A stretch of 64,000 bases of DNA from Prevotella sp. (GCA_017458225.1 JAFTFX010000011.1:54472-118471); one strand, 5' to 3'; positions 27,589-37,101 are shown, counted from the stretch's first letter. Program-made: numbers and translations. The notes: generated from the sequence alone by a model not told the origin.

Positions 27589-27654
27589 GTACCGTAATCC
27601 ATACGTTCTTGTACCGTAAATTCTATGTTCTTGTACCGCAATTCAAACGTTTTT
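27589..27654. repeat. Tandem array, three 22-bp units (family B)
   Basis: Units at 27589-27610, 27611-27632 and 27633-27654, each beginning GTACCG and ending in a GTTCTT or GTTTTT stretch. Same period as family A, 14 bp away, but unrelated sequence. Confidence 0.85.
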
Positions 27655-27664
27655 GTTTCAATAT

Positions 27665-27695
27665 TTTGCGAATTCGTAAAAAGTATGTATCTTTG
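27665..27695 (+). promoter_or_regulatory. Promoter of the MNT nucleotidyltransferase gene
   Basis: TTTG at 27665-27668 and TATCTTTG at 27688-27695 with a 19-bp spacer; the ATG follows 25 bases later. Confidence 0.75.
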
Positions 27696-27719
27696 TAACC
27701 TAATCATCAAGATTCTCGT

Positions 27720-28043
27720 ATGACGAATAAAAACAGAAATGTTTTGAGCCAAATTCAGACTTTAGCTCGTGAAACAGTTCCAGAAGGCAGTCTTGTTATG
27801 CTTTTTGGTTCAAGAGCCAGAGGAGATGCTAAGAAGGATTCCGATTGGGATATCCTCATTGTCTTACCAAAGAAATCGTTGGAGCAGAAAGACTATGATG
27901 ATGTGAGCTATCCTTTCGTGGAGTTAGGATGGAAACTTAATGAACAGATTAATCCAATCATGTACACTCAGGATGAATGGAGGGCAAACAGCATTACGCC
28001 TTTTTACGATAATGTGATACGTGACGGGATTCGGTTGAATTGA
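27720..28043 (+). CDS. MNT-type minimal nucleotidyltransferase, orphan
   Basis: 107 residues with the polymerase-beta-like motif GSRARGDAKKDSDWDIL (GS-x-A-RG ... D-x-D), which binds the nucleotide and metal. Small proteins of this kind often pair with a HEPN protein as a toxin-antitoxin or AMPylating module, but no HEPN gene follows: the next 157 bp has no credible frame and the next gene is convergent. The coding sequence is more A/T-rich than its neighbours, which hints at acquisition. Function unassigned. Confidence 0.85.
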   Translation: MTNKNRNVLSQIQTLARETVPEGSLVMLFGSRARGDAKKDSDWDILIVLPKKSLEQKDYDDVSYPFVELGWKLNEQINPIMYTQDEWRANSITPFYDNVIRDGIRLN

Positions 28044-28117
28044 AAGTCTTCTTATTCGTTGAGGGGTTGACCGTCCTTTCGTTTTTGTTTCCTACAATTT
28101 TAATTTTAATAAAAGTA

Positions 28118-28153
28118 TAGGAGGTGAACACTTTTGATAGTGCTCACCTCCTA
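28118..28153. terminator. Hairpin between convergent MNT and lipoprotein genes
   Basis: 14-bp stem (28118-28131 with 28140-28153) broken by one mismatch, 8-nt loop. No clean T-run on the plus strand; the minus strand continues with a T/A-rich tract, so it more likely ends the SusC-SusD-lipoprotein transcript. Confidence 0.65.
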
Positions 28154-28200
28154 TGCGATTATGATATTTCTTTCGCCAGAGACGAAAGTCTGTTTAAAGC

Positions 28201-29943
28201 TTATTTCAGGTTTTTCTGAATGGGACGGGCCCACTTGGCAAGCTTTTCGTGCTTTTGGGCTTTCTTCATAGCCTTTTTGGCAACAATGTCTGCAATGCGT
28301 GAAGCTGCATTGCCAGTCAGTACGAGCTCATCCTGCTGATATGCCCATGCACCATCGTAGTCATGGTATGCCAGATAGAAGGTGAACTTGCCGTTGCTAT
28401 AAGTACTGGCTAAGTCAGCTGCACCATAAGTCTTTACGTCGGTAGCATAGACCATGCCCCATTCCTCGTCAACATAGCCTGTTTCAACCTCGTCAACTAC
28501 GATGTTGCCAGCCTCGTCGAGCGTGAACACCAAGCCTCCTTCATTGCCTGTTTCGCCCCAAGGCAGCACTTTCAAGCGCGAATCGTCTAGGTCGCTCTCA
28601 TAGAGCACCACTTCGCTTTCGCCTTCGTAGAAGAGTTCACCTTGGGTGGCGAGGTTCTGCACACCATAGGTGTAGGTGCCTACATAGATGGGATTCCAGT
28701 TCTCGGGGATGGGAGCGCCTAATTCTATCTTGAATGAAACAGAGGTCGAGCTGACCACGTTGTTTTCAGCATATCCTACAACAGCTACGGTGTAGCGTCC
28801 AGATTCCTTGACGGGCAGGCGATAATCACCGCTGGCATTGGCTACCTGACTTTCAATAGTTCCGTCAATGATGCCACTGATAGCAGCCTCTGCATCGTTT
28901 CCTGCCACGAGGGCATACTTAACTGATTCCAGATCACTGCCCAGTGTCAGAGTGATATTGGCAAAGGCCTCTTCGCTCGTGTTCACGAATTTCCCGGTAT
29001 AAGCAGCTTCGATGGAATAGTCTTTGGGAGAATAGCCAGGGAAAGTGATGACGATCATGCCGTCATTCTGCGTCTGGTTCCAACCACCCACACCGTCCAT
29101 GTAGTAGAAGGGTGCCAGCTGAATCTGTCCGGGTGTCTTGCCGTCTTCCTGATAGGCCAGCACCTTGTTCTTTACCCATGTGTCGGCTGTGGGAGTGGCT
29201 TTGAAACCTTCGGCAGGGTGATAAATCTTGATCCAGGCCTCGTAAGTAGGATGGAAATAGCCGGTATTTGTCGTTGTAAAGTAAACCGTGTTCTCTTCGG
29301 TAATGGTCTCTCCAGCCAGTGTGGCACCAACAGGAATGATGGTGATGTCGAGATTTGCATCGCCTTGATAGTCGCCGTCATTTGTGATTCCGTCATAGGG
29401 ATTCACAATGCGGAACACGTTGGGCTGGTTCTGATTCTGCATAATCTCAACGGTGGCTGTTCCTCCTAAGAAATCGTCGGAGAGTGTACCCTTGCCCAGA
29501 GAAACGAAAGGTTCAGACTTTCCAACTGAGAATGAGTAGGATGATGCACCGTAGGGTGTCGTGAGCGTCTCGTCGATGATGCTGATGACCACGTCTTTGT
29601 AGTCGGCATATTCAAAATCGTCACTGTTGTAGGTAACCACGATGTTTTGTACACTCTCACCTGCAGCAAAGGTTACTGAGGTGGGAATCTGCAACTTCTC
29701 TGTAGAGTCTGCAACATGCAAATCGACCTTCAGAGCAGTAGCTGTATTCACACGGTTGATAGGCACGGTAAATGTGGTCTCACTCTCTGAGATATTCACC
29801 ACGCTGGGCAGATCCTTGCTGAAATAGACCTGTTCACCTGTTGCTGTGGCCCAGTGGTATTCCTTGTCGTCATCGTCGTTGCAGGCTGCAAATACAACCA
29901 GTCCGATGAACAATAGCATGAAACTTTCTAAATATTTCTTCAT
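28201..29943 (-). CDS. Surface lipoprotein of the SusC/SusD operon
   Basis: 580 residues. Lipobox FAAC (Cys21) followed directly by NDDDDKE, an acidic export signal that sends Bacteroidetes lipoproteins to the cell surface. Two repeated beta-sandwich stretches with Calx-beta-like phrases (FTVPINRVN, TVTYN-type ends) follow, then a larger C-terminal region ending in an unusual basic helix (AKKAMKKAQKHEKLAKWARP). Third gene after SusC and SusD, the position of SusE/F-type glycan-binding proteins; probably a ligand-binding accessory. No enzyme motif seen. Confidence 0.85.
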   Translation of the reverse strand: MKKYLESFMLLFIGLVVFAACNDDDDKEYHWATATGEQVYFSKDLPSVVNISESETTFTVPINRVNTATALKVDLHVADSTEKLQIPTSVTFAAGESVQNIVVTYNSDDFEYADYKDVVISIIDETLTTPYGASSYSFSVGKSEPFVSLGKGTLSDDFLGGTATVEIMQNQNQPNVFRIVNPYDGITNDGDYQGDANLDITIIPVGATLAGETITEENTVYFTTTNTGYFHPTYEAWIKIYHPAEGFKATPTADTWVKNKVLAYQEDGKTPGQIQLAPFYYMDGVGGWNQTQNDGMIVITFPGYSPKDYSIEAAYTGKFVNTSEEAFANITLTLGSDLESVKYALVAGNDAEAAISGIIDGTIESQVANASGDYRLPVKESGRYTVAVVGYAENNVVSSTSVSFKIELGAPIPENWNPIYVGTYTYGVQNLATQGELFYEGESEVVLYESDLDDSRLKVLPWGETGNEGGLVFTLDEAGNIVVDEVETGYVDEEWGMVYATDVKTYGAADLASTYSNGKFTFYLAYHDYDGAWAYQQDELVLTGNAASRIADIVAKKAMKKAQKHEKLAKWARPIQKNLK

Positions 29944-29993
29944 AATCTTTGTTTCTTTTGTGATGTTTAGATAAATGGTTTGAAGAACGACTA

Positions 29994-31664
29994 TTACCAG
30001 GTAAACTCTTCAGAGTCACCAGAGGGACGCTGTGGGTCAGGGTTCACTACCAGTGATTCGTTGTATTGAGCTTCAGTGTTGACAAAGCACCACACCATCC
30101 AGTTGGGCATGCCCTGTACGTTGAAACGGCACTGCTCAATATGGTTCGTTCCCTTATAGCTGCGAATGATACCCTTGTTCAGACGCTTGATATCGAACGT
30201 TGCGAAGCCTTCGCCCCAAAGTTCAACGCGGCGCTGCCACCACACTTCGTTCTGGAATGCAGAAGTTGTCGTGTTATAGTAAGCATCTTGATGCTGTCCA
30301 TAAACATAGCTGGCATCACGTGTCTTGGCAAAATCGGTGAGCAGGGCAATACCGTTGGCTTCGTTCTGCATGCCAGCAGCCTCAGCTTCAATAAGCTTCA
30401 TCTCCTCAACACGCATCAAAGGTACTGCAACTACCCATGCGTCATATTTTACGTTTGCCTTTCCGGCTGCATTGCGGAATTTCAGTGACAGACCGCCAAC
30501 ACCATAGCTGGCATTGGAAACGCCAGCGGCATACACACGCTCAGGATAGTCGGTCTGAGGACGCATTGCAGCAATGGCGGTAGCCTCATCAACATCATCA
30601 AGGGCGAAGTCTATCCAGCACTGCTTGCGGAAGTCAGTAGTGGGGATGGTCTCATAGAGGTGACGGTCAATGACGTTCGGTCCGCCATAGTTGGCTGCAT
30701 AGCCGCAATCAAAGCCGTTCTCCAGCAACATGACGCTACCCCATGAGGAGTCACCGTCGTTTTCAATGATGTTGGGGTCAGTGTCCTTGTAGGTAACACC
30801 GAACATCCAGGAAGAGTTAGGCGTGTTGAAACCGTTGTCGTGGCTCAGGTATTCGTCTTCGCTCATCATGGCATAGCCCTTCATGGCTTTCTTAGCATAC
30901 TCCTCGGCTTTAGCCCAGTTCTGCTGCTCAAGATAGGTGCGAGCCTTCAGACCGTAGACAACACTTACATCGGGCGTATATACATCGGTGCGGTTGTAGC
31001 CGGCCAACAGTTTTTCAGCAGCATCCAAGTCGGCTAGGATGAACTGGAAAGCCTCATCCCATGTCATACGAGCATTGTGCTGAGCCTCGTCAATGGTTGT
31101 CGATTCAGTAATTTTTACAGTGGTCAGCGCATCTTTCTTTACTGCATAGGGAGCTGCAGCATACATGCGTACGCAGTCCAAATAGTACATAGCGCGCAGT
31201 GCATAGGCAATACCAGCACCTACTTCACGGCCAGACTCGGGTTGAGCATAGTCAGTGGCACCAGCCATCTTGAGCACATTGTTACAGTCTTTAATCCAAC
31301 CGTAGTAGAGAGTCCAGGGGTACTGGGTGCGAGCCCAGTTGGGAGCCAGATAAGTGAAGTCCTGATACCAAGTGTCGAACCAGTTGTTTGTACCAACAGG
31401 CACCACGTCCTGTCCCATCACGTCGCGGATGAGGAAGAACGAAGGATAACCGAAGTCGAAAACATAGAAACTGCTTCCGCTATAGGTGAACTGACCAGTC
31501 AGATTGCCCGTCAAGTTGTTAACAAAATTGTCGAACGAACCAGGGGCGTTAGCAGCTTGGTCGATGGTAACCGTACTGGTTTGCGGATCTATTTCCTCTA
31601 TGCAACTCGTGAAAAGCGATGTGCTCAGCAGAGCTGCTGAAAGTACTGAAAATATCTTTTTCAT
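29994..31664 (-). CDS. SusD/RagB family nutrient-binding lipoprotein
   Basis: 556 residues with lipobox FTSC (Cys21) and acidic residues after it. Helical TPR-like pattern typical of SusD: an early AYALRAMYYLDCVRMY segment, a middle KARTYLEQQNWAKAEEYAKKAM repeat and the C-terminal RRVELWGEGFATFDIKRLNKG signature. It caps the SusC pore and binds the ligand outside the cell. Lies 26 bp after susC. Confidence 0.96.
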   Translation of the reverse strand: MKKIFSVLSAALLSTSLFTSCIEEIDPQTSTVTIDQAANAPGSFDNFVNNLTGNLTGQFTYSGSSFYVFDFGYPSFFLIRDVMGQDVVPVGTNNWFDTWYQDFTYLAPNWARTQYPWTLYYGWIKDCNNVLKMAGATDYAQPESGREVGAGIAYALRAMYYLDCVRMYAAAPYAVKKDALTTVKITESTTIDEAQHNARMTWDEAFQFILADLDAAEKLLAGYNRTDVYTPDVSVVYGLKARTYLEQQNWAKAEEYAKKAMKGYAMMSEDEYLSHDNGFNTPNSSWMFGVTYKDTDPNIIENDGDSSWGSVMLLENGFDCGYAANYGGPNVIDRHLYETIPTTDFRKQCWIDFALDDVDEATAIAAMRPQTDYPERVYAAGVSNASYGVGGLSLKFRNAAGKANVKYDAWVVAVPLMRVEEMKLIEAEAAGMQNEANGIALLTDFAKTRDASYVYGQHQDAYYNTTTSAFQNEVWWQRRVELWGEGFATFDIKRLNKGIIRSYKGTNHIEQCRFNVQGMPNWMVWCFVNTEAQYNESLVVNPDPQRPSGDSEEFTW

Positions 31665-31690
31665 ATTCTATAATCTCCTATATGTTTAGT

Positions 31691-34600
31691 TTAGAAAGAA
31701 ACCTGTATACCTCCCATGATGGTGCGAGCTGGTGAATAGGCATTCACACCGCCTGAGTTGGTACCTGCGAATGAGTAGCGAGGATCAAGGCCCTTGCGCT
31801 TGCTCCAGAAATAGATGTTCTCGCCTTGGCAATAGACACGCACCTTGCTGAGCTTGACAATGTCGGTCAGCGAACGGGGCAGTGTGTAGCCTACTGTGAA
31901 GCTCTGGAAGTTCAGATAGGAAGCACTGGTAAGGAAGCGAGTAGAGCGTGCTGATGTATAGAGGTCGTTATACTGCCAACGAGGAATATTAGTATTGGGC
32001 GATTCTACTGTCCATGAATCCAATACGTCCTTGTGGTAGGTCTGACCGTTGCCGCTGGTGGCAACAGGTGTCATCAGGTTCATATAACGGTTATCGTAAA
32101 GCTTGCCACCGAGCTGGTAGTCAAAAGTAGCGTTGACATCGAAGTCGTAAATCTTCAGGCTGGTAGAGAAGCCGCCGGTCACCTTAGGAAGAATAGAACC
32201 CTGAGCATAGTAGCTGGCCTTGTTCCAGTCAGTAGTAGCAGCATTGTGCTCCTTACCAGGCTTCGTAGTGGTCATCGTTGCTTTCGAGGGGTCTGTCGGA
32301 TCATCAGCATCGGGCTCCAACAGATTAGTGTCTTGCCAGTAGAGGGCCATACCTGCCTTCTTGGGATCATAGGTGGCATCACCTGTCAAATAATAGTTCT
32401 CCATGCTATAAACACCAGCATACTCAGGAAGCATGGCATTGTAGAGACCCTGTCCCTCTTCATACCAAAGTGACATGTTGCTGTCGGAATCAGACTCGCG
32501 GAAGCCACCGTTGATCTTCGTCTTGCTCTCGGGCAGTTTCAGAATCTTGGTTGTGTTGTGTGAAAGGTTTGCTGTGACATTCCATGTGATATCCTTTGTG
32601 CGAATTACGTCGCCGCTGACAACAAGTTCGAAACCTGTGTTGCGAATATCACCTAGGTTGCCCCAATAACCGCGTGCGCCAAAACTTTCAGGGATGGAAA
32701 GCCAGAACAACTGGTCGGCAACCTTTTTGTTGTACACATCGAAGCTACCAGTGAGGCGGCCGTGCAAAATGCTCCATTCCAAACCTACGTTGAAGTTAGT
32801 TGTTGTTTCCCAAGTGATATCCTCATTACCTATTTGATCGAACGAAGGCAACATGCCGTTTTCTCCCTTTGAGAGCGAGTATAGGTCAATGTAGGCCCAG
32901 TTGCCAATTCCATCGTTACCCTGCTGACCGATTGATACTTTCAACTTCAACTGGTCGAGCCAACTCTTGGTGCTCTCCATGAAACTTTCGCTCGAAATCA
33001 TCCAGGCACCACCAACGCTCCAGAAGTTACCCCAACGGTGGTCGGGATGGAAACGGCTGGAAGCATCACGGCGATAGGATACCGAACCGAAGTATTTCTG
33101 GTCGTAGTCGTATTGTGCATTGGCGAACCAACCTTCAACGTTATAAGCTGTGGTGTAGCTGTACGAATTGTAGCGATTGCTGAAAGCATTGATTTCAGGC
33201 ACATCGGGCGAGAATCCCTTGTTTGCAAGGGCTTCCAGTACCTTCGTCGTAGTCTTGTACCACTCATGACCCAGCATCAGCTGTGCATTGTGCTTACCGA
33301 ACTCTTTGTGGAAGTTCAGCGTCTGCACGTAGTTCTGGCGCAGCGTAGAAGAGCTTTTCTTGTCAATATTACCATTTTCCGAAGCAGAGGGTCCGTAGAA
33401 CGGGTTTCCATAGACGCTCTGAATGCTCTGGCCATGGTTCAAGTTGTTGTTCGAATTGAACTTCAGCCAGCTGGTGATGTCAATGTCCAGTGTGAATGAA
33501 CCGTTGAACTGATTAACTGTAGTTTCCGAAGTGTTGTACTGGTTGGCACCGATGGGGTTACCTGTTGCCAGGAACAAACGTGTTCCGTTGCCGGGGAAGT
33601 TGGTGGCAGGCACACCATAGTCGTACTGCAAGTGTCCATATTGGTCGGTACGGATATAAGGATTGCCAAGTGCATCTACCGAACGTACATAAAGTGGGTA
33701 GATAGGAGCAATCATAGAGGTGTAGTAGGCCATGTTGTTCGAACCAAGCTCGCTGACAGAGAAGTTGGGATTCTCTTCCTGATTGCTGTGTACGAAGCCT
33801 ACGTTGGCACCAACACGCAGCCAAGGACGAGCCTGATAGTCTGCCTTTAAACGTCCAGTAAAGCGCTCATAGTTCGAGTTGTCGATGATACCGTCTTCGT
33901 TCAGGTAGCCAGCAGAGGCATAGAAACTGCTGTTTGATGTACCACCGCTCACATTGGCAGTGTATTCCTGACGGAAACCAGTATGGTAGGCTTCATCCTG
34001 CCAGTTATCGGGGTACATGTAATAGGTCTCACCGTTATAGGTATAGGCACGTCCCAATGTGGCATTAGGATTCAACTTGCCGTCGAGACCAATGAGGTTC
34101 TGACCGTCGGGCAGCGTGAAAGGATTGTATTGCAGACCCCAGTTCTGATTTGTGATAATGCGGTCGTTTACCCACTTGTTGGCAGCTGCATTGCTCAAGC
34201 CGTTGGCTGTAGCATAGTTATAGAACTGCTTGTAGTAGACTTCCATGAACTGCGCGGGATCCGTAATAGTTTCGTAGTCCTGAATTGAACGAGTGTTGGC
34301 ACCCCACTTCATGTCTACGTTAATCTGTGCATCCTGTGTCTTACCTTTCTTGGTGGTAATCAGAATCACACCTGCAGCACCACGGGCACCATAGAGGGCT
34401 GCCGAGGCAGCATCCTTCAGAACGGTGACACTCTCAATATCATCTTGTGGCAGGTTACTCAAACTTGAACTGTAAGGGGCACCATCAACGACGATTAGAG
34501 GTTCGGTGTCGGCATACATAGATGCAATACCACGAATGTGGATGCTACCTTGGCTGGCACCAGGCTGACCGCTTGAACCGCGAATCTGCAGACCAGGTAC

Positions 34601-35029
34601 TGAACCGACGAGAGCATCGGCAACGTTGGTTGTAATCTTCTGACTCAGTTCGTCAGCACCTACAATTGCAGCTGAACCGGTGAAGGATGACTTCTTCTGT
34701 GTACCGAAGGCTACGACAATCACCTCATCGAGGGCCTTCTGGTCATTAGTCAGCACAATTTTCATGTTTGGACGTGCGCTCACTTCCAGCGGCTCCATAC
34801 CTACGTAGGTGATGCGCAAGGTCTTCTTGCCTGCAGGCATAGTCAGTGAGAACTTACCGTCGGCATTGGTCACTACGCCAGTGTTGGTGCCAACCACAAG
34901 AATAGACGCACCGATAACGGGTTGTCCGTCTTCTTGCGATACCACGGTACCACTGACTTTAGTTTGGGAAAATGCCCCCCCCACCAAAAGGAAGAGGCTT
35001 ACCAAAAGCATTGTTAGTCTTTGTTTCAT
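31691..35029 (-). CDS. SusC/RagA family TonB-linked outer-membrane transporter
   Basis: 1112 residues from the ATG at 35029, chosen because it begins a signal peptide (MKQRLTMLLVSLFLLVGGAF). Order: CarboxypepD_reg domain (about 23-105), plug with VVAFGTQKKSSFTGSAAIVG and the ALYGARGAAGVILITTKKGK signature of SusC, then a barrel ending in MGGIQVSF. Imports the ligand captured by SusD. The operon contains no glycosidase, sulfatase, peptidase, sigma/anti-sigma pair or HTCS regulator, so the substrate cannot be inferred. Confidence 0.97.
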   Translation of the reverse strand: MKQRLTMLLVSLFLLVGGAFSQTKVSGTVVSQEDGQPVIGASILVVGTNTGVVTNADGKFSLTMPAGKKTLRITYVGMEPLEVSARPNMKIVLTNDQKALDEVIVVAFGTQKKSSFTGSAAIVGADELSQKITTNVADALVGSVPGLQIRGSSGQPGASQGSIHIRGIASMYADTEPLIVVDGAPYSSSLSNLPQDDIESVTVLKDAASAALYGARGAAGVILITTKKGKTQDAQINVDMKWGANTRSIQDYETITDPAQFMEVYYKQFYNYATANGLSNAAANKWVNDRIITNQNWGLQYNPFTLPDGQNLIGLDGKLNPNATLGRAYTYNGETYYMYPDNWQDEAYHTGFRQEYTANVSGGTSNSSFYASAGYLNEDGIIDNSNYERFTGRLKADYQARPWLRVGANVGFVHSNQEENPNFSVSELGSNNMAYYTSMIAPIYPLYVRSVDALGNPYIRTDQYGHLQYDYGVPATNFPGNGTRLFLATGNPIGANQYNTSETTVNQFNGSFTLDIDITSWLKFNSNNNLNHGQSIQSVYGNPFYGPSASENGNIDKKSSSTLRQNYVQTLNFHKEFGKHNAQLMLGHEWYKTTTKVLEALANKGFSPDVPEINAFSNRYNSYSYTTAYNVEGWFANAQYDYDQKYFGSVSYRRDASSRFHPDHRWGNFWSVGGAWMISSESFMESTKSWLDQLKLKVSIGQQGNDGIGNWAYIDLYSLSKGENGMLPSFDQIGNEDITWETTTNFNVGLEWSILHGRLTGSFDVYNKKVADQLFWLSIPESFGARGYWGNLGDIRNTGFELVVSGDVIRTKDITWNVTANLSHNTTKILKLPESKTKINGGFRESDSDSNMSLWYEEGQGLYNAMLPEYAGVYSMENYYLTGDATYDPKKAGMALYWQDTNLLEPDADDPTDPSKATMTTTKPGKEHNAATTDWNKASYYAQGSILPKVTGGFSTSLKIYDFDVNATFDYQLGGKLYDNRYMNLMTPVATSGNGQTYHKDVLDSWTVESPNTNIPRWQYNDLYTSARSTRFLTSASYLNFQSFTVGYTLPRSLTDIVKLSKVRVYCQGENIYFWSKRKGLDPRYSFAGTNSGGVNAYSPARTIMGGIQVSF

Positions 35030-35084
35030 ACTCTCTCGTTTTTGAATTTTGTGTATAATTATGCTAAATTCTAAGTTTTGGGTG

Positions 35085-35092
35085 CAAATATA
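35085..35092 (-). promoter_or_regulatory. Possible -7 element of the susC operon
   Basis: Minus-strand TATATTTG 56 bases before the start. The nearest TTTG upstream is 23 bp away, slightly too far, so this is tentative. Confidence 0.4.
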
Positions 35093-35160
35093 TAACAAAT
35101 TTTATTAAAATGCGGCAAAACTTTGAAAAATTTTTATATTTTATGTGTTTTTCTTGATAA

Positions 35161-35196
35161 AAAAGAAGAGTCTCAAACACTTGAGACTCTTCTTTT
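35161..35196 (-). terminator. Terminator after fba
   Basis: Perfect 16-bp inverted repeat with a 4-nt loop (35161-35176 and 35181-35196). Stem ends are AAAAGAAGAG and CTCTTCTTTT, so either strand yields a stem followed by U-rich sequence. It separates fba from the downstream susC operon promoter. Confidence 0.9.
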
Positions 35197-35226
35197 AGGT
35201 GAATAAAAATCCGCTTTCGCGTTCTT

Positions 35227-36231
35227 TTACTGGGCCAATTTGCCGTCAGAACCGAGCACATCAACAATCTTGTGGATGTACATCTTCTTCATGTTCTCGC
35301 GGGCGGGCTTCAGATACTGGCGAGGATCGAAGTGGTCGGGATGCTCAGCCAGATACTTGCGGATGGCAGCAGTCATGGCCAGACGAGAGTCGGAGTCGAT
35401 GTTGATCTTGCAGACAGCGCTCTTCGAAGCCTTGCGGAGCTGCTCTTCGGGGATACCAACGGCATCGGGCAACTTACCGCCGAAAGCATTGATGGTGTCA
35501 ACCTCGTCCTGAGGAACTGACGAAGAACCGTGGAGCACGATGGGGAATCCGGGCAGTTTCTTCTCGATCTCAGCCAGCACGTCGAAAGCGAGTGGGGGAG
35601 GAACGAGCTTGCCGGTCTTCGGGTCGCGTGTGCACTGTTCGGGCTTGAACTTGTAAGCACCGTGGCTGGTGCCGATAGAGATGGCCAGAGAGTCGCAGCC
35701 TGTACGGGTAGCGAAGTCGATTACCTCTTCGGGCTTGGTGTAGTGGCTTACCTCAGAGGCAACCTCGTCTTCAACACCGGCCAGCACGCCGAGCTCGCAC
35801 TCAACGGTGACATCGTGCTGGTGAGCATACTCTACTACCTGACGAGAGATACGGATGTTCTCCTCGTAGGGCAGCGAGCTGCCGTCGTACATCACTGAAG
35901 AGAAGCCCATGTCGATGCAGTCCTTGCAGAGTTCGAAGCTGTCACCGTGGTCCAGGTGGAGCACAATCTCAGGATGCTCGCAGCCGAGCTCCTTGGCGTA
36001 TGCTACAGCACCCTCGGCCATGTAGCGCAGAATGGTGGCGTTGGCATAGTTGCGTGCGCCCTTAGACACCTGCATGATGACGGGTGACTTTGTCTCCACG
36101 GCAGCCTGAACGATGGCCTGCATCTGTTCCATTGTGTTGAAGTTGAAAGCGGGAATAGCATAGCCACCGGCTACTGCTCTCTTAAACATCTCGCGAGTGT
36201 TCACGAGACCCAAATCCTTGTAGTTTACCAT
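35227..36231 (-). CDS. fba: Class II fructose-bisphosphate aldolase
   Basis: Zinc-dependent cleavage of fructose 1,6-bisphosphate in glycolysis and gluconeogenesis. 334 residues: AIPAFNFNTMEQMQAI, HLDHGDSFELCKDCI with the zinc His and catalytic Asp, YDGSSLPYEENI, VECELGVLAG with the metal-site Glu, and SIGTSHGAYKF. Monocistronic by context, with a strong terminator behind it. Confidence 0.97.
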   Translation of the reverse strand: MVNYKDLGLVNTREMFKRAVAGGYAIPAFNFNTMEQMQAIVQAAVETKSPVIMQVSKGARNYANATILRYMAEGAVAYAKELGCEHPEIVLHLDHGDSFELCKDCIDMGFSSVMYDGSSLPYEENIRISRQVVEYAHQHDVTVECELGVLAGVEDEVASEVSHYTKPEEVIDFATRTGCDSLAISIGTSHGAYKFKPEQCTRDPKTGKLVPPPLAFDVLAEIEKKLPGFPIVLHGSSSVPQDEVDTINAFGGKLPDAVGIPEEQLRKASKSAVCKINIDSDSRLAMTAAIRKYLAEHPDHFDPRQYLKPARENMKKMYIHKIVDVLGSDGKLAQ

Positions 36232-36281
36232 AATAATAATGTATACAATATTTATATAAGTGAATTGTTGTATTCCGACCG

Positions 36282-36289
36282 CAAAATTA
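36282..36289 (-). promoter_or_regulatory. -7 element of fba
   Basis: Minus-strand TAATTTTG 50 bases before the start. No good -33 element at the expected distance. Confidence 0.45.
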
Positions 36290-36420
36290 CGGAAATCTTT
36301 CCAAAAAGATAAAAAATGACCTGCGGATTTATCGGTTTTTCGGATTTTTTAAATGATTCCGAGGGTTCCGATGAATCCGCAGGCTAAAAATGCTAAATGA
36401 AGTTAGCAAACGGTGTTTCT

Positions 36421-37101
36421 TTACTTCTCGTCGGCTGCTGGCTCAATGATTTTCCAGATGCAGGCTGCCAAAGCACCGCCTACCAGCGGGCCTACGATGA
36501 ACACCCAAAGATCGGCCAGAGCCTGACCGCCCTCGAACAGGGCTGGGCCAATGCTGCGGGCAGGGTTGACAGAAGTGCCCGTGAAGTGGATGCCGACCAG
36601 ATGAATCAGAATCAGTGACAGACCGATGGCCAGACCGGCGAAGTTGTTGGTAGCACCGTTGGTCTTCGATGTGGCACCCAGTACTACGAGTACGAAAAGG
36701 GCTGTCAGCACTATCTCAACAATCAGACCGTTCACAACACCATAGGTGCAGCCGTTGGCACCTGTTGAGGTGGTGATTACAAGGCTCGGATCGGTAGCTA
36801 CGATACCGGCCAGCACGGCAGCGGCCAGCACAGCACCAATCACCTGGAATACCATATACATGGCGCAGTCTTTGGCGCTGATGCCGCCATTGATGAATAC
36901 GCCCAGTGTGATGGCGGGGTTGATGTGGCAACCAGAAATGCCACCAATGGTGTAGGCCATTGCAACAACAGCCAGACCGAAGGCGATAGCGGTTCCTACG
37001 ATTGATGCTGTGTCAGCACCACAACCCAGGGCAACGGCTGCACCGCAACCCAGAAACGTAAGTACGAACGTACCTACCAGCTCTGCAAGATACTTTTTCA
37101 T
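36421..37101 (-). CDS. aqpZ: Aquaporin (MIP family)
   Basis: 226 residues with six membrane helices and two half-helices carrying the NPA boxes HINPAITLG and SVNPARSIGPA. The Arg after the second NPA (selectivity-filter position) and the small residues around it favour a water channel over a glycerol facilitator. No glycerol genes are adjacent, which supports that. Confidence 0.94.
   Translation of the reverse strand: MKKYLAELVGTFVLTFLGCGAAVALGCGADTASIVGTAIAFGLAVVAMAYTIGGISGCHINPAITLGVFINGGISAKDCAMYMVFQVIGAVLAAAVLAGIVATDPSLVITTSTGANGCTYGVVNGLIVEIVLTALFVLVVLGATSKTNGATNNFAGLAIGLSLILIHLVGIHFTGTSVNPARSIGPALFEGGQALADLWVFIVGPLVGGALAACIWKIIEPAADEK

Noticed and set aside
27487-27654. Possible CRISPR array
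   Set aside because: Repeats abut without spacers and degenerate along their whole length.
27720-28200. HEPN/MNT toxin-antitoxin pair
   Set aside because: Only the MNT gene exists; no HEPN-like frame occurs in the flanking sequence.
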